Assembly: GCA_016779325.1 (NCBI GenBank)
Contig: JADHNU010000017.1
Coordinates: forward strand, 1 to 46,838
Length of the DNA: 46,838 nucleotides
Direction: 5' to 3'
Source of the DNA: Pseudomonadales bacterium
Lineage (GTDB): Bacteria > Pseudomonadota > Gammaproteobacteria > Pseudomonadales > Azotimanducaceae
Both the position numbers and the translations under genes were made by a program. Shown here piece after piece: positions 35,766 through 46,199 of this stretch; within the stretch, counting starts at the first letter, position 1, and every line of letters begins with the position of its first letter. The notes beneath the pieces are model-generated. The model searched no databases and had not been told where the DNA came from. It was given only the letters and a program-made list of their open reading frames with translations.

Positions 35766-37094
35766 TTAGCGACGCGCACCTTTTCCATAGCTCTGGAGAT
35801 TGGACCGCTCCATCAACTTCGCGTACTGGCTGGACATCAAGTGCGACTGCACCTGCGCCATGAAGTCCATGGAGACCACCACCACGATCAACATCGCCGT
35901 TCCGCCCAAGCGAAAGGTGACGTCAAAACCCACCACCAAAAACTCCGGCAGCAGACATACGGCGGCAATGTACAAAGACCCAAACATAGTCAGCCGCGTC
36001 GTAATGTCATCGATGTGCTTTGCCGTATGCTGGCCGGGACGAATCCCCGGAACATAGGCACCCTGCCGCTTCAAATTCTCTGCAATCTCCTTCGGGTTAA
36101 ACATCAACGCCGTGTAGAAGAAGCAGAAGAAAATAATCCCGCCGGCGAACAGCAATACATAAAGGAAGTTACCCGGGGAAAGCGCCAGAGCGATCTCCTG
36201 AAGCCATTCCATGCCCGGCGTCTGCCCGAACCACTGGGCAATGGTGGCCGGCGCCAGAAGCAAGCTGCTCGCGAAAATGGCCGGGATAACCCCCGCCATG
36301 TTCACCTTCAGGGGCAAATGGGACGTCTGCGCCTGATACACCCGCCGGCCCTGCTGGCGCTTGGCATAGTTCACGACAATTCGCCGTTGACCCCGTTCCA
36401 CATAAACCACAAAGGCAATAATCGCGACGGCTAGGGCGGCGATCACCAGGAGGGCGATGATGTTGATGTCGCCCTGCCGTGCCGCCTCAAAGCTCTGTCC
36501 AATGGCCGCCGGAAAACCCGCCACAATCCCCGCGAAGATCAACATGGAGATGCCGTTCCCCACACCGCGCTCGGTGATCTGCTCTCCAAGCCACATCATG
36601 AAGATCGCGCCGGTGACAAGTGATACGGTCGCCACGAAGTAAAAACCCATCCCCGTGGTGTAGGTCAGCCCCTGAGAGGCGAGGCCTACGGACATCCCCC
36701 AGCCCTGCACCAGCGCAATCGCCACCGTGCCGTACCGGGTGTACTGCATAATCTTTCGACGCCCGGCTTCCCCTTCCTTGCGAAGCTGCTCAAGGCGCGG
36801 ATCCATCGCCGTGAGCAAATTCATAATGATGGAGGCCGTGATATAGGGCATTACCCCAAGGGCGAGAATGCTCATGCGCTCAAGCGCGCCCCCGGAAAAC
36901 ATATTAAATAACTCAAGGATCCCGCCCTGGTTCTGCTCAAAGAGCTGCCGCAAACGCACGGGATCAATGCCCGGGATCGGGATATGGGTGCCGATGCGAT
37001 ACACCAGCAAGGCAATCAGCACAAACAGGATGCGCCGGATCAGCTCCTGCACACCTGCCTGCGCGCCTGCTAGGGATTTCGGATCGACGGCCAT
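35766..37094 (-). CDS. secY: Preprotein translocase channel subunit SecY
   Basis: SecY forms the protein-conducting channel with SecE and SecG. The 442-residue protein has ten predicted membrane helices, starting with [23 protein letters not shown], the [12 protein letters not shown] plug-region motif and cytoplasmic loops such as [22 protein letters not shown] 37094 follows GGAG by 7 nt. It lies between rplO and rpmJ. Confidence 0.98.
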   Translation of the reverse strand: MAVDPKSLAGAQAGVQELIRRILFVLIALLVYRIGTHIPIPGIDPVRLRQLFEQNQGGILELFNMFSGGALERMSILALGVMPYITASIIMNLLTAMDPRLEQLRKEGEAGRRKIMQYTRYGTVAIALVQGWGMSVGLASQGLTYTTGMGFYFVATVSLVTGAIFMMWLGEQITERGVGNGISMLIFAGIVAGFPAAIGQSFEAARQGDINIIALLVIAALAVAIIAFVVYVERGQRRIVVNYAKRQQGRRVYQAQTSHLPLKVNMAGVIPAIFASSLLLAPATIAQWFGQTPGMEWLQEIALALSPGNFLYVLLFAGGIIFFCFFYTALMFNPKEIAENLKRQGAYVPGIRPGQHTAKHIDDITTRLTMFGSLYIAAVCLLPEFLVVGFDVTFRLGGTAMLIVVVVSMDFMAQVQSHLMSSQYAKLMERSNLQSYGKGARR

Positions 37095-37115
37095 GCCCTG
37101 TCTCCCGGATCGCCC

Positions 37116-37586
37116 TTAGGCGTCTCCGTTGCTCGCCTCGGCAGACGCAACCTCGTCGACCACGCTTCCGCCGGCGGCTTCGATGGCCGCGCGCGCGCCT
37201 TTGCTCACGGCGAGCCCCTTAACCGTATACGCCTGGCTAATTTCCCCAGACAGCATAATGCGGGCCCGACGCATATCACGACGAATGACGTTGGCGGCTT
37301 TCAGGGTTTCCAGCGTCACTTCAGCCCCATCCACCTTGCCCAGCTCGCCCAGCCGTACCTCCGCCGTCACCCGGCCAATACGGGACTGGAAACCGAACTT
37401 CGGCACGCGACGCTGGAGCGGCATCTGGCCGCCTTCGAAACCGGGACGAATGCCGCCGCCGGTACGGGAGGTTTGGCCCTTAACACCGCGACCCGCGGTC
37501 TTACCCATACCGCTGGAGGTACCGCGACCCACCCGCTTCTTCGCGGAACGGCTACCCGGACCGGCTTTCAGATCGTTAAGACGCAT
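37116..37586 (-). CDS. rplO: 50S ribosomal protein L15
   Basis: The 156-residue uL15 begins [22 protein letters not shown] and has the glycine-rich extension [18 protein letters not shown], followed by the globular C-terminal part. ATG 37586 is preferred over longer in-frame options because it gives the family N terminus. It starts 4 bp after the rpmD stop. Confidence 0.97.
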   Translation of the reverse strand: MRLNDLKAGPGSRSAKKRVGRGTSSGMGKTAGRGVKGQTSRTGGGIRPGFEGGQMPLQRRVPKFGFQSRIGRVTAEVRLGELGKVDGAEVTLETLKAANVIRRDMRRARIMLSGEISQAYTVKGLAVSKGARAAIEAAGGSVVDEVASAEASNGDA

Positions 37587-37590
37587 GCCC

Positions 37591-37776
37591 TTACTCTCCC
37601 TCAACCCGAACGAGATACGGGACTTTGTTGATCATGCCGCGCACGGAAGGCGTGTCTTCTACCTCAACGCTGTGCCCAATGCGACGAAGCCCGAGGCCAT
37701 GTACGCAGGCAATGTGCTTCTTTAAGCGACCCGCCGTGCTGCGAATCTGCGTTACCCGAATTTTGCTGTCCGCCAT
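37591..37776 (-). CDS. rpmD: 50S ribosomal protein L30
   Basis: A 61-residue uL30 with the short bacterial fold: [28 protein letters not shown] and [15 protein letters not shown] 37776 has GAGGAG about 7 nt upstream; the longer open frame upstream reads through the rpsE-rpmD spacer. Confidence 0.95.
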   Translation of the reverse strand: MADSKIRVTQIRSTAGRLKKHIACVHGLGLRRIGHSVEVEDTPSVRGMINKVPYLVRVEGE

Positions 37777-37795
37777 GACTGTTCTCCTCGACGTC

Positions 37796-38299
37796 TTAAG
37801 CTGAAAGCTCTTCGACGCTCTTGCCCCGCTTCGCCGCAATGGCTCCCGGGGAGCGGATATTCTTCAGTGCCTTGAAAGTCGCGTTCACGACGTTCACGGG
37901 GTTCGTGGAGCCATAGCACTTGGCAAGCACGTTATGCACGCCCGCGGCTTCCAACACGGCCCGCATGGCACCACCGGCAATTACACCCGTACCTTCCGAG
38001 GCCGGCTGCATGTACACCTTGGACGCGCCATGGATACCCGTGGTCGGGTACCAAATGGTGCTGCCGTCGAGATCCACATCAGCCATATTGCGGCGCGCCG
38101 CCTCCATGGCCTTCTGGATGGCAACCGGCACTTCCCGCGCCTTACCGCGACCAAAGCCCACACGGCCAGCGCCATCACCGACCACGGCGAGCGCCGTAAA
38201 ACCGAAGATGCGGCCACCCTTAACGACCTTGGCAACGCGATTAATCTGGACAAGCTTCTCGACCAGACCTTCTTCTTTGATTTCTTCCGTATAGGCCAT
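37796..38299 (-). CDS. rpsE: 30S ribosomal protein S5
   Basis: uS5 helps maintain decoding fidelity and mRNA unwinding at the entry tunnel. The 167-residue protein has the double-stranded-RNA-like N-terminal domain ([21 protein letters not shown]) and the [21 protein letters not shown] segment. ATG 38299 has AAGGA about 7 nt upstream. Confidence 0.97.
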   Translation of the reverse strand: MAYTEEIKEEGLVEKLVQINRVAKVVKGGRIFGFTALAVVGDGAGRVGFGRGKAREVPVAIQKAMEAARRNMADVDLDGSTIWYPTTGIHGASKVYMQPASEGTGVIAGGAMRAVLEAAGVHNVLAKCYGSTNPVNVVNATFKALKNIRSPGAIAAKRGKSVEELSA

Positions 38300-38309
38300 G
38301 ATGCTTTCC

Positions 38310-38666
38310 TTAGAACTGCAAACCGGCTTCACGCGCCGCGTCTGCTAGCGCTTTGACACGCCCGTGGTAGCGATACCCGGAACGATCGAAGGCAACCTCT
38401 GAAATACCTGCACCCACAGCCCGCTCGGCGATCAACTTACCCACCTTAGCCGCCGCGTCTGCGTTTCCCGTAGCACCTTCCCGAAGGCTGGCGTCTAGGG
38501 TTGAAGCAGAGGCAAGCACCGTACCGCCATCGGCAGAAATGACCTGCGCATACATGTGGCGGGGCGTCCGATGGACGCACAGACGCACCGCTCCAAGGGT
38601 CCGCATATGGGACCGGGCGCGACGCGCGCGACGAAGTCGCGCTACTTTTTTCTGATTCGGTTTCAT
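38310..38666 (-). CDS. rplR: 50S ribosomal protein L18
   Basis: uL18 binds 5S rRNA with L5 and L25. The 118-residue protein starts [18 protein letters not shown], has [16 protein letters not shown] and ends in [21 protein letters not shown]-like family sequence. The ATG at 38666 is preferred to upstream in-frame options. Confidence 0.96.
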   Translation of the reverse strand: MKPNQKKVARLRRARRARSHMRTLGAVRLCVHRTPRHMYAQVISADGGTVLASASTLDASLREGATGNADAAAKVGKLIAERAVGAGISEVAFDRSGYRYHGRVKALADAAREAGLQF

Positions 38667-38714
38667 GCTGATCTCGCACTCATCCAAAGAGCCCGACAGC
38701 GGGCGCTAAAAAAA

Positions 38715-39251
38715 TTACTTCTTCTTCGCTTCCTTACGACGGACATGCTCATCCGCGTAACGCACACCCTTTCCCTTATAGGGCTCCGGGGGCCGGAAGC
38801 GACGAATTTCCGCAGACACCTGGCCAACCTTCTGCTTGCAGATGCCGCGAATTACGATTTCCGTTTGCGACGGGGTTTCCGCGTCGATTCCTTCCGGCAG
38901 CTGGTACACCACCGGGTGAGAGAACCCGAGGGACAGGTTGACGGCGCGACCCTGAGCCTGAGCCCGATAACCCACGCCCACCAGCTGAAGCTTACGCTCG
39001 AAGCCTTTCGTCACGCCGGTCACCATGTTCTGTGCCAACGCTCGGGCTGTGCCACATTGCGCCCAGCCGCCCGTTGCAGACTCATCTGCCGGTGCGAAGG
39101 ACAGAACGCCATCGGCTTCGGCCACGGCCACGGCAGGGTGCACATCCATGGACAGCTCGCCCTTGGCCCCCTTGATCTTGAGCGCCCCCTCGGCAATCTG
39201 AACTTGCACGCCCTGGGGGATCTGGATCGGATTTTTTGCAACTCTCGACAT
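38715..39251 (-). CDS. rplF: 50S ribosomal protein L6
   Basis: uL6 lies near the factor-binding region of the large subunit. The 178-residue protein starts [15 protein letters not shown] and has the duplicated L6 fold, with the conserved [20 protein letters not shown] near the C terminus. Confidence 0.97.
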   Translation of the reverse strand: MSRVAKNPIQIPQGVQVQIAEGALKIKGAKGELSMDVHPAVAVAEADGVLSFAPADESATGGWAQCGTARALAQNMVTGVTKGFERKLQLVGVGYRAQAQGRAVNLSLGFSHPVVYQLPEGIDAETPSQTEIVIRGICKQKVGQVSAEIRRFRPPEPYKGKGVRYADEHVRRKEAKKK

Positions 39252-39266
39252 AGCTCTATTCGCTCA

Positions 39267-39659
39267 TCAAAAGACGGTGCAGAGCACCTCGCCGCCTACG
39301 CCCTGGGCCCGAGCCGCTCGATCCGTCATCACCCCACGATTGGTGCTGACGATCGCCACGCCCAAGCCCCCCCGAACCTTCGGAAGTGCGTCGCAGGCTT
39401 TATAGTTGCGGAGCCCGGGCCGCGATACGCGCGCGATCTCTTCGATCACCGGCTCCCCGTTGTGATACTTCAGTGCCACCGTTACCACCGGCTTAACGCC
39501 TTCATCCACGGAGAAATCCGTGATGTAGCCTTCCTCGCGCAGCACCGCGAGAACCGCGAGCTTGGCCTTGGAAGACGGCATGGCCACCGTGGGCTTCTTC
39601 CGCGCCTGCGCGTTCCGCAGACGAGTGAGAAGGTCGGACAGGGGATCTTGCATACTCAT
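39267..39659 (-). CDS. rpsH: 30S ribosomal protein S8
   Basis: uS8 binds the central domain of 16S rRNA and, in E. coli, represses the spc operon at the rplE start. The 130-residue protein starts [20 protein letters not shown] and ends [26 protein letters not shown]-like, as in the family. AGGAG is 6 nt before ATG 39659. Confidence 0.97.
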   Translation of the reverse strand: MSMQDPLSDLLTRLRNAQARKKPTVAMPSSKAKLAVLAVLREEGYITDFSVDEGVKPVVTVALKYHNGEPVIEEIARVSRPGLRNYKACDALPKVRGGLGVAIVSTNRGVMTDRAARAQGVGGEVLCTVF

Positions 39660-39675
39660 GGCGCGCTCCTATCCC

Positions 39676-39981
39676 TTACCAGCTGGACATAACAAGGCCC
39701 GGCACATCACCGCGCATGGCGGCTTCCCGGAGCTTGTTACGGCCCAAACCAAACTTACGATAGACCCCATGGGGCCGGCCCGTAACCCGGCACCGACGCT
39801 GCTGACGGCTCGGGCTGGCGTTACGCGGGAGCTTTTGTAGCTGCTGCTGCGCCTCCCAACGATCCTCTTCCGAGGCGCTGCGATCGCTGATGACCGCCTT
39901 AAGCTCCGCCCGCTTCTTTGCGTAGCGTTGAACCGTCTTCGCGCGCTTCTTCTCGCGCTCTACCATGGAAACCTTCGCCAT
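39676..39981 (-). CDS. rpsN: 30S ribosomal protein S14
   Basis: The 101-residue uS14 is the long, zinc-free form: [20 protein letters not shown] at the start and [33 protein letters not shown] towards the end. Only one Cys is present in the ribbon region. The ATG shares one base with the rplE stop (TAATG), so it is coupled to rplE. Confidence 0.97.
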   Translation of the reverse strand: MAKVSMVEREKKRAKTVQRYAKKRAELKAVISDRSASEEDRWEAQQQLQKLPRNASPSRQQRRCRVTGRPHGVYRKFGLGRNKLREAAMRGDVPGLVMSSW

Positions 39982-40532
39982 TACGCTTGTCCTGCCGTAC
40001 GAAAGGGAAAATTAAAGGCCGTGAGCAAGGCGCGGCCTTCCTCGTCGTTCTTCGCCGTGGTGGTGATACAGATATCTAAACCACGAAGCGTGTCGACCTT
40101 GTCGTAATCAATCTCAGGGAACACGATCTGCTCGCTGAAGCCCATCGCGTAGTTCCCACGACCATCGAAGGACTTCGCGGACAAACCGCGGAAGTCGCGC
40201 TGGCGAGGGATCGCAATAGCAATCAGGCGCTCAAGGAATTCATACATGCGCCCGCGGCGAAGCGTGACCTTGCAACCAATGGGATAGCCATCGCGAATCT
40301 TGAACCCCGCGACCGACTTCCGTGCCACCGTGACGACGGGCTTCTGACCGCTGATCAGCGCCATATCGTTAGTTGCCGCCTCGATGATCTTCTTATCACC
40401 GATGGCTTCGCCGAGACCCATGTTTAGGGTGATCTTTTCCAGCCGGGGCACTTCCATCACCGAAGCATAGGAGAATTGCTCCATGAGTTTCGGGACAATC
40501 TCGCCGCGATACTGTTCGTAAAGCTTAGTCAT
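39981..40532 (-). CDS. rplE: 50S ribosomal protein L5
   Basis: uL5 bridges 5S rRNA and the 30S head. The 183-residue protein has [33 protein letters not shown] and [19 protein letters not shown]. No strong ribosome-binding site is seen at ATG 40532; the E. coli counterpart is the S8 repression site, so control here may involve RNA structure. Confidence 0.97.
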   Translation of the reverse strand: MTKLYEQYRGEIVPKLMEQFSYASVMEVPRLEKITLNMGLGEAIGDKKIIEAATNDMALISGQKPVVTVARKSVAGFKIRDGYPIGCKVTLRRGRMYEFLERLIAIAIPRQRDFRGLSAKSFDGRGNYAMGFSEQIVFPEIDYDKVDTLRGLDICITTTAKNDEEGRALLTAFNFPFRTAGQA

Positions 40533-40546
40533 GGCCGCCTAGTTCC

Positions 40547-40861
40547 TCAGGACCCGATGGTCTTGCCGGTGGACTTGAAGAAGCGAACCTTCTTGCCGTC
40601 TTCCACCCGGAAGCCGACGCGATCGCCGCGCTCCGCTTCAGGATTCCACAGCGCCAGGTTCGAAAGCTGAATCGGCGCTTCCTTCTCGACGATTCCTCCC
40701 TGAATCCCGCGCATGGGATCGGGGCGGGTGTGCTTCTTCACAATATTGATACCCGAAACAAGGGCGCGCCCGTCATCCATCACGCGGAGCACTTCGCCTC
40801 GCTTCCCTTTGTCACGGCCCGTAAGCACCGTGACCTGGTCATTCCTACGAATCTTTCGCAT
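40547..40861 (-). CDS. rplX: 50S ribosomal protein L24
   Basis: uL24 starts large-subunit assembly. The 104-residue protein has the KOW motif near the N terminus ([21 protein letters not shown]) and [25 protein letters not shown] precedes ATG 40861 closely. Confidence 0.97.
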   Translation of the reverse strand: MRKIRRNDQVTVLTGRDKGKRGEVLRVMDDGRALVSGINIVKKHTRPDPMRGIQGGIVEKEAPIQLSNLALWNPEAERGDRVGFRVEDGKKVRFFKSTGKTIGS

Positions 40862-40885
40862 GTTCCTCTCCCAGACCCCGCGCGC

Positions 40886-41254
40886 TTAGAGCACTTCCGG
40901 CGCGAGGGAAACAATGCGCATAAAGCTTTCGCTGCGCAGTTCCCGCGTGACCGGGCCAAAGATACGCGTGCCGATGGGCTGCAGGTTGTTGTTAAGCAGC
41001 ACCGCCGCATTGTCATCGAAGCGAATAATGGAGCCGTCGGGCCGACGCACACCCTTACGGGTCCGCACCACCACGGCGTTCACCACCTGCCCCTTCTTGA
41101 CGCGGCCCCGGGGGTTCGCTTCCTTGATCGTGACCTTGATCACGTCGCCAACGCCCGCGTAGCGACGGTGGGACCCGCCCAAAACCTTGATGCACATCAC
41201 GCGACGCGCACCACTGTTATCCGCGATCTCCAACATCGTTTGCGTCTGAATCAT
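40886..41254 (-). CDS. rplN: 50S ribosomal protein L14
   Basis: uL14 forms intersubunit bridge B8 and is the docking site of RsfS, also encoded here. The 122-residue protein starts [21 protein letters not shown] and has [27 protein letters not shown] is 7 nt before the ATG. In E. coli it is the first gene of the spc operon. Confidence 0.98.
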   Translation of the reverse strand: MIQTQTMLEIADNSGARRVMCIKVLGGSHRRYAGVGDVIKVTIKEANPRGRVKKGQVVNAVVVRTRKGVRRPDGSIIRFDDNAAVLLNNNLQPIGTRIFGPVTRELRSESFMRIVSLAPEVL

Positions 41255-41269
41255 CGCCGTTCTCCAGCT

Positions 41270-41288
41270 TGGGGCAGGCTCTGCCCCA
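41270..41288 (-). repeat. 8-bp hairpin at the S10/spc operon boundary
   Basis: TGGGGCAG (41270-41277) and CTGCCCCA (41281-41288) are perfect reverse complements around 3 nt. It lies in the 48-bp gap between rpsQ and rplN, with no T tract, just upstream of the rplN ribosome-binding site. It may be a pausing or processing site between the two operons. Confidence 0.5.
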
Positions 41289-41302
41289 TCGCGTCTTTCG
41301 CA

Positions 41303-41569
41303 TCAAACCTTGGCGGGGCGCTCGTCAATGCTGACCAGCTGCCACGTCTTCGTCTTCGACATGGGCGGCGCTTCGCGCACGGTCACCACGTCACCCACTT
41401 CACACTCGTTTTGCGCGTCGTGAGCATGAACCTTGCTCGACCGACGAACGATTTTCCCGTAGAGCGGGTGCTGAACCCGGCGCTCCACCAAAACCACGAT
41501 GGTCTTATCCATCTTATTGCTCACCACCGTCCCGTTCAGGGTGCGGGGATTGCTTTGCTTTTCGCTCAT
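41303..41569 (-). CDS. rpsQ: 30S ribosomal protein S17
   Basis: uS17 is an OB-fold primary binder of 16S rRNA. The core is [21 protein letters not shown] and [18 protein letters not shown]. The start is ambiguous: ATG 41569 (88 residues, used here), ATG 41572, or GTG 41587, which overlaps the rpmC stop as GTGA. Family length favours one of the ATGs. Confidence 0.94.
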   Translation of the reverse strand: MSEKQSNPRTLNGTVVSNKMDKTIVVLVERRVQHPLYGKIVRRSSKVHAHDAQNECEVGDVVTVREAPPMSKTKTWQLVSIDERPAKV

Positions 41570-41583
41570 CATTTGCGTCTCAC

Positions 41584-41781
41584 TCACGACTGCACCGCCT
41601 GCTTCTGCCGAAGCACGGTGCGCACCCGGGCGATGTCCCGGCGCGTTTGCCCGAGCAGATGGGACTGGCCCAGCTGCCCGCTGCCCTTCTGCATGCGAAG
41701 GTTGAACTGATCCCGGAGCAGCTTGAGCAGCGACTCCTTGAGCTCGGCCTCGGACTTATCTCGCAGTTCGCTTGCCTTCAT
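41584..41781 (-). CDS. rpmC: 50S ribosomal protein L29
   Basis: A 65-residue uL29 near the peptide exit tunnel: [20 protein letters not shown] followed by a second helix ending [21 protein letters not shown] 41781 overlaps the rplP TGA by one base (TGATG); a GTG one codon upstream is also possible. Confidence 0.96.
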   Translation of the reverse strand: MKASELRDKSEAELKESLLKLLRDQFNLRMQKGSGQLGQSHLLGQTRRDIARVRTVLRQKQAVQS

Positions 41782-42194
41782 CACATCACCGTCCGCTTCA
41801 CGAAGGTGGTCTCAAAGGGCAGCTTTGCCGCCGCCAGGCGAAACGCATCGCGCGCAACGTCCTCGGAGACCCCTTCCATTTCATAAAGAACCCGACCCGG
41901 CTGAATCTGGCACACCCAGTATTCAACGCTACCTTTCCCCTTACCCTGACGGACTTCCAGAGGCTTTTGGGTGATCGGCTTGTCCGGGAAAACCCGAATC
42001 CAAATCTTTCCGCCCCGGCGAACGCGCCGGGTCATGGCGCGACGACCCGCTTCAATCTGCCGAGCGGTCATCCGGCCCCGGCCAACGGCCTTTAGGGCGA
42101 ATTCTCCGAAGCTGACGCTGCTACCGCGCTCGGCAAGACCGCGATTGCGTCCCTTCTGCTGCTTTCTGAACTTAGTACGCTTGGGCTGAAGCAT
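41781..42194 (-). CDS. rplP: 50S ribosomal protein L16
   Basis: uL16 organises the A-site tRNA elbow region. The 137-residue protein starts [19 protein letters not shown] and has [18 protein letters not shown] and [20 protein letters not shown]. Its stop is coupled to rpmC. Confidence 0.98.
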   Translation of the reverse strand: MLQPKRTKFRKQQKGRNRGLAERGSSVSFGEFALKAVGRGRMTARQIEAGRRAMTRRVRRGGKIWIRVFPDKPITQKPLEVRQGKGKGSVEYWVCQIQPGRVLYEMEGVSEDVARDAFRLAAAKLPFETTFVKRTVM

Positions 42195-42225
42195 GTTTCT
42201 CTATCCCGTAGCTACGTCGCGCGCC

Positions 42226-42888
42226 TTAGTTGGCGGCAGCTTGCGCGGACTCGTCCCGCGACCCAATGATTTCACCCTTGAAGATCCACACCTTCACGCC
42301 AATCACGCCGTAGGTGGTGTTGGCTTCCGCCGTGGCGTAATCGATATCCGCGCGCAGCGTGTGCAGGGGAACCCGACCTTCGCGATAGGTCTCGGAGCGG
42401 GCGATATCTGCACCACCGAGCCGGCCCGCAACTCGGATCCGCATCCCCTGAGCCCCGAGGCGCATGGCGTTCTGAAGCACACGACGCATGGCCCGACGGA
42501 ACTGCACTCGACGCTCAAGCTGCTGTGCAACGTTTTGGGCAGCCAAGTAGGCATCCAGCTCGGGCTTACGAATCTCTTCAATGTTGATGTGCACGGGCAC
42601 ACCCATCAGGCGCGCCACATCACTCCGGAGACGCTCAACGTCCTCACCCTTCTTCCCGATGACGATGCCAGGACGAGCAGTGTGGATGGTAATGCGCGCG
42701 GTCTCCGCAGGGCGCTCAATGTGAATCTTGCTCACCGAGGCGCTCGCCAACCGCTCCCGCAGAAACGACCGCACTTCCAGATCGTTGTGCAGCTTATCTG
42801 CGTAGCTTCGGCTGTCCGCATACCACACCGAGTTGTGGTCACGAACAATGCCGAGCCTAAAGCCGACGGGGTTTACTTTCTGACCCAT
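42226..42888 (-). CDS. rpsC: 30S ribosomal protein S3
   Basis: uS3 lines the mRNA entry channel. The 220-residue protein starts [20 protein letters not shown], has the KH domain with [15 protein letters not shown], and the S3 C-terminal domain ([22 protein letters not shown]). AAGGA precedes ATG 42888. Confidence 0.98.
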   Translation of the reverse strand: MGQKVNPVGFRLGIVRDHNSVWYADSRSYADKLHNDLEVRSFLRERLASASVSKIHIERPAETARITIHTARPGIVIGKKGEDVERLRSDVARLMGVPVHINIEEIRKPELDAYLAAQNVAQQLERRVQFRRAMRRVLQNAMRLGAQGMRIRVAGRLGGADIARSETYREGRVPLHTLRADIDYATAEANTTYGVIGVKVWIFKGEIIGSRDESAQAAAN

Positions 42889-42926
42889 GTGGTCCTTCTC
42901 CCAGCTGTCGCTTTGAGGACGACGCC

Positions 42927-43259
42927 TCAGTCGTCCGATACCGCCACGGTAATGTGGCAGGTGCGCTTAAAAATGCGGTCCGCCCGGCCTTTCGCGCGAG
43001 GCTTAATCCGCTTGAGGGTCATCCCCTCGTTCACAAAAATCTTTGCTACCCGAAGCTCATCGACGTCCGCACCATCGTTGTGCTCGGCGTTTGCAATGGC
43101 CGACTCAAGCGCCTTACGAACCGGCGTGGAGGCAGCCTTGGTGCTGAAGTTCAAAATATCGAGCGCTTGCGCCACGCCCAGGCCGCGAATCTGATCCGCC
43201 ACCAGGCGCACTTTTTGCGCAGAGATCCGAATACGCTTTGCTGTTGCAGAGACTTCCAT
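42927..43259 (-). CDS. rplV: 50S ribosomal protein L22
   Basis: uL22 lines the peptide exit tunnel, where its loop is a macrolide-resistance site. The 110-residue protein has [19 protein letters not shown] and the loop [25 protein letters not shown] is 6 nt before ATG 43259. Confidence 0.97.
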   Translation of the reverse strand: MEVSATAKRIRISAQKVRLVADQIRGLGVAQALDILNFSTKAASTPVRKALESAIANAEHNDGADVDELRVAKIFVNEGMTLKRIKPRAKGRADRIFKRTCHITVAVSDD

Positions 43260-43281
43260 CGTCTTTTCCTCGCCCAGCCCG

Positions 43282-43557
43282 TTAGCGACGCGACTTTTTG
43301 TCAGCGACGTGACCCCGGAAGGTCCGCGTCAACGCGAACTCTCCGAGCTTGTGGCCCACCATCTCTTCGTTGATGAGCACGGGCACATGCTGCTTTCCGT
43401 TGTGCACTGCAATAGTGAGCCCAACCATCTCGGGCAGCACCATGGAGCGCCGCGACCAGGTCTTAATCGGCCGCTTATCATTGCTTTCAACTGCCTTCTC
43501 CACCTTCTTTACAAGGTGCAGATCGACAAAAGGTCCTTTGTGGAGTGAACGAGGCAC
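43282..43557 (-). CDS. rpsS: 30S ribosomal protein S19
   Basis: uS19 binds the 30S head next to S13. The 91-residue protein starts [19 protein letters not shown] and has [20 protein letters not shown] and [14 protein letters not shown]. The start codon is GTG at 43557, with AGGAG 6 nt upstream. Confidence 0.97.
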   Translation of the reverse strand: MPRSLHKGPFVDLHLVKKVEKAVESNDKRPIKTWSRRSMVLPEMVGLTIAVHNGKQHVPVLINEEMVGHKLGEFALTRTFRGHVADKKSRR

Positions 43558-43584
43558 GCTGTTCTCCTATCGCTCGATGACGCG

Positions 43585-44415
43585 CTATTTACGCGCGCGC
43601 CGACGGCGCACAATCATTTTATCCGTGCGCTTGTTACTGCGCGTCTTATGGCCCTTCGTGGGCATACCCCAGGGCGACACAGGATGCCGACCACCAGAAG
43701 TACGCCCCTCACCCCCACCATGCGGGTGATCGACGGGGTTCATCGCCACACCTCGAACGGTGGGGCGCACACCACGCCAGCGCTTCGCACCGGCCTTACC
43801 GAGAGAACGGAGGCTGTGCTCAGAGTTACCGACTTCGCCAATGGTTGCGCGGCACTCTACGAGTACGCGACGCATTTCGCCGGACCGAAGTCGCAGCGTG
43901 GCGTAGCTCCCTTCCCGCGCCACGAGCTGCACACCCGCGCCAGCGGAACGAGCAATCTGCCCGCCCTTGCCAGGCTTGAGCTCGATGTTGTGCACCATGG
44001 TTCCCACGGGCACGTTACGCAGCGGCATGGCGTTGCCTGGCTTGATCGGCGCGTCGGTCCCGGACTGGACCGGCGCACCGGCGCTCACGCCGCGGGGCGC
44101 AAGAATGTAGCGGCGCTCGCCATCGGCGTACTTGATCAGCGCAATGTGGGCGCTCCGGTTGGGGTCATACTCCAACCGCTCCACCACGCCAGGAATACCG
44201 TCTTTATTCCGCTTGAAGTCAATCAGGCGGTAGTGATGCTTGTGGCCGCCGCCCCGATGACGGGTCGACACACGGCCCGCACTGTTGCGGCCACCGGTGC
44301 TGGACTGCTTCTCGAGCAGCGGCTTGTGGGGAGCGCCCTTGTGGAGCTCCGGCGTCACGACCTTAACGACGAAGCGCCGGCCTGCTGACGTGGGTTTCGC
44401 TTTGATAACGGCCAT
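43585..44415 (-). CDS. rplB: 50S ribosomal protein L2
   Basis: uL2 is required for subunit association and peptidyl-transferase assembly. The 276-residue protein has [21 protein letters not shown] near the N terminus and the conserved His in [15 protein letters not shown]. It ends in the basic tail [11 protein letters not shown]. Confidence 0.98.
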   Translation of the reverse strand: MAVIKAKPTSAGRRFVVKVVTPELHKGAPHKPLLEKQSSTGGRNSAGRVSTRHRGGGHKHHYRLIDFKRNKDGIPGVVERLEYDPNRSAHIALIKYADGERRYILAPRGVSAGAPVQSGTDAPIKPGNAMPLRNVPVGTMVHNIELKPGKGGQIARSAGAGVQLVAREGSYATLRLRSGEMRRVLVECRATIGEVGNSEHSLRSLGKAGAKRWRGVRPTVRGVAMNPVDHPHGGGEGRTSGGRHPVSPWGMPTKGHKTRSNKRTDKMIVRRRRARK

Positions 44416-44427
44416 CAGATTTCCCCG

Positions 44428-44724
44428 TTACTCAACCGGCGCAAAGTCGATGGACTGGCCGTCTGCCACGCGAACGTAGGCCTTTTTCCAGTCCTTACGG
44501 CGCGACATACCGCGAGCCGTGCGCTTGCTTTTGCCTTTCACATTTACAGTCCGCACATCGACCACGCTGACTTCAAACAGCATTTCGACGGCGGCGCGAA
44601 TCTCGGGCTTGGAAGCATCGCGGCTCACCTTAAAGGCGTACGCGTTCTCCCCTTCCGCCGCCCGAGCCGCTTTTTCCGACACGTGCGGGGACAAGATCAC
44701 TTGAAGCAGACGCTCTTGGTTCAT
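44428..44724 (-). CDS. rplW: 50S ribosomal protein L23
   Basis: uL23 lies at the tunnel exit and docks trigger factor and SRP. The 98-residue protein has [16 protein letters not shown] and [20 protein letters not shown]. Its ATG overlaps the rplD stop by 4 nt (ATGA). Confidence 0.97.
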   Translation of the reverse strand: MNQERLLQVILSPHVSEKAARAAEGENAYAFKVSRDASKPEIRAAVEMLFEVSVVDVRTVNVKGKSKRTARGMSRRKDWKKAYVRVADGQSIDFAPVE

Positions 44725-45338
44725 GCCAGCTGCTCCTCGAACTTCTTCAGGGCCTCGACGGTCATCAGCACCTTCTCGTGAGCGATCAGGCAGACGGGAT
44801 CCGTTGCTGCCACGTCGCGTACGTCGACGTCCTTAAGGTTGCGGGACGCGAGGTAAAGGTTTTCGTCCATGGCTTCGGTCACGATGAGCACGTTCCCAAG
44901 AGACAGCGCCTCAAGTTGGGCCACCAACGCCTTCGTCTTCGGCGTTTCTGGAGCAAACTGCTCAACGATGACGAGACGCTCCTGACGGACCAGCTCGGAG
45001 AGGATGGAGCGCATAGCGCCGCGATACATCTTCCGATTCACTTTTTGGCTGTGGTCCTGCGGCCGTGCCGCAAAGGTGGTGCCGCCCCCACGCCAAATCG
45101 GGCTGCGGATAGAGCCGGCGCGCGCGCGCCCCGTGCCCTTCTGCCGCCACGGCTTACGGCCACCGCCGCGAACCTCTGCACGAGTTTTCTGTGCCCGCGT
45201 CCCTTGCCGTGCGCCAGCAAGGTAAGCAACCACAACTTGATGCACCAGGGCTTCGTTGAACTCACGCCCAAAGGTCACTTCCGAGACCTCGACCGCTTTG
45301 TCTGCACCAGCCCCTGGCGCTGCGATGTTCAGATTCAT
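44721..45338 (-). CDS. rplD: 50S ribosomal protein L4
   Basis: uL4 lines the exit tunnel and, in E. coli, represses the S10 operon at both transcription and translation. The 205-residue protein has the tunnel loop region [21 protein letters not shown] and [20 protein letters not shown] lies 7 nt before ATG 45338. Its possible target here is the structured rpsJ-rplC gap. Confidence 0.97.
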   Translation of the reverse strand: MNLNIAAPGAGADKAVEVSEVTFGREFNEALVHQVVVAYLAGARQGTRAQKTRAEVRGGGRKPWRQKGTGRARAGSIRSPIWRGGGTTFAARPQDHSQKVNRKMYRGAMRSILSELVRQERLVIVEQFAPETPKTKALVAQLEALSLGNVLIVTEAMDENLYLASRNLKDVDVRDVAATDPVCLIAHEKVLMTVEALKKFEEQLA

Positions 45339-45364
45339 CCGAATTTCCTCTGCTGCCTAGGCCG

Positions 45365-46015
45365 TTAGGCGCTCTTCCGAGCCTTCACTGCCGGACGGAC
45401 GATGACGTCCGAACCCGGCGCCCCGGGAATAGCCCCTTTCACCAGCAACAAGCCCCGCTCGGCATCGACGCGAACGAGCTCAAGGCTCTGGACCGTCACC
45501 CGCTCGTTGCCAAGCTGACCCGACATTTTCTTACCCTTGAACACCCGACCCGGAGTCTGGCACTGGCCAATCGAGCCCGGCGCTCGGTGAGAAAGAGAGT
45601 TACCGTGGGTGGCGTCTTGGGTACGGAAGTTCCAACGCTTTACCGCGCCGGCGTAGCCCTTACCCTTCGACGTGCCCGTTACGTCAACTTGCTTGACGGA
45701 CTCGAACACGCTGACACCCAACTCGGTGCCCGGTGCGAGATCGTCGCCTTCGCCTTCACCAAGCCGGAACTCCCAGAGGCCCCGACCCGGCGCCGAGCCG
45801 GCCTTTGCGAAATGCCCAGCTTGCGCCTTCGTTACGCGGCGGGCGCGTCGCTCGCCGGTGGTAACCTGAACCGCGCGGTAGCCGTCTTTTTCGGCATCCC
45901 GGACCTGGGTGACCCGATTCGGGCTGACTTCAATCACGGTCACCGGGATGCTGGCCCCATCTTCCGTAAAGATGCGGGTCATGCCGGTTTTCCGCCCTAC
46001 GACTCCAATGGTCAT
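45365..46015 (-). CDS. rplC: 50S ribosomal protein L3
   Basis: uL3 starts 50S assembly and reaches the peptidyl-transferase centre. The 216-residue protein starts [20 protein letters not shown] and has the central segment [18 protein letters not shown], holding the Gln that PrmB methylates in E. coli, and [26 protein letters not shown] lies 8 nt before ATG 46015. It is separated from rpsJ by an unusually long 184-nt gap. Confidence 0.98.
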   Translation of the reverse strand: MTIGVVGRKTGMTRIFTEDGASIPVTVIEVSPNRVTQVRDAEKDGYRAVQVTTGERRARRVTKAQAGHFAKAGSAPGRGLWEFRLGEGEGDDLAPGTELGVSVFESVKQVDVTGTSKGKGYAGAVKRWNFRTQDATHGNSLSHRAPGSIGQCQTPGRVFKGKKMSGQLGNERVTVQSLELVRVDAERGLLLVKGAIPGAPGSDVIVRPAVKARKSA

Positions 46016-46199
46016 GGTACTTGCCTCTCACGGAGCCCCCTGGGGGCCTCGATGAAAACGGCGCAGACCACCCCGAAGGCGTGGCTGCGCCGGAACCCAA
46101 TACCGCTAGCCGCCGATTGCGACCCTGTTTGACGCCGACTGGCGTCTGGGTGTTTTACGTGGCGCCCGGAAGCGCAAACACCCGCCCTACGACCTCGGT
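46016..46199 (-). promoter_or_regulatory. Structured rpsJ-rplC intergenic leader (candidate attenuator region)
   Basis: In transcript order it holds a hairpin across the rpsJ stop (CCTCGG/CCGAGG, 46193-46209); a long stem with arms GGGTGTTT and AAACACCC (46148-46183) enclosing GCGC/GCGC; a GACGCC/GGCGTC hairpin (46131-46146); a terminator-like hairpin with four T (46055-46092); and GCCCCC/GGGGGC (46035-46047) close to the rplC ribosome-binding site. No good promoter was seen. The layout resembles a regulatory leader more than a spacer. Confidence 0.6.
46055..46092 (-). terminator. Terminator-like hairpin (attenuator candidate) before rplC
   Basis: On the minus strand the 8-bp outer arms CGGCGCAG (46092-46085) and CTGCGCCG (46066-46059) enclose an inner stem capped by a TTCG tetraloop, and TTTT (46058-46055) follows at once. 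About 14 base pairs form, with two single-base bulges. It lies between two genes that must both be highly expressed, so termination is likely to be partial or conditional. Confidence 0.6.

Noticed and set aside
35262-36434. 390-codon plus-strand open frame across rpsM, rpmJ and secY
   Set aside because: It crosses three well-supported minus-strand genes and is a low-stop shadow frame typical of GC-rich DNA.
38556-39692. 378-codon plus-strand open frame
   Set aside because: Antisense to rplR, rplF and rpsH; composition is shadow-like and no start signal is seen.
40730-41710. 326-codon plus-strand open frame
   Set aside because: Antisense to rplX, rplN, rpsQ and rpmC; His-rich shadow translation.
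42193-43194. 333-codon plus-strand open frame
   Set aside because: Antisense to rpsC and rplV; no recognisable protein features.
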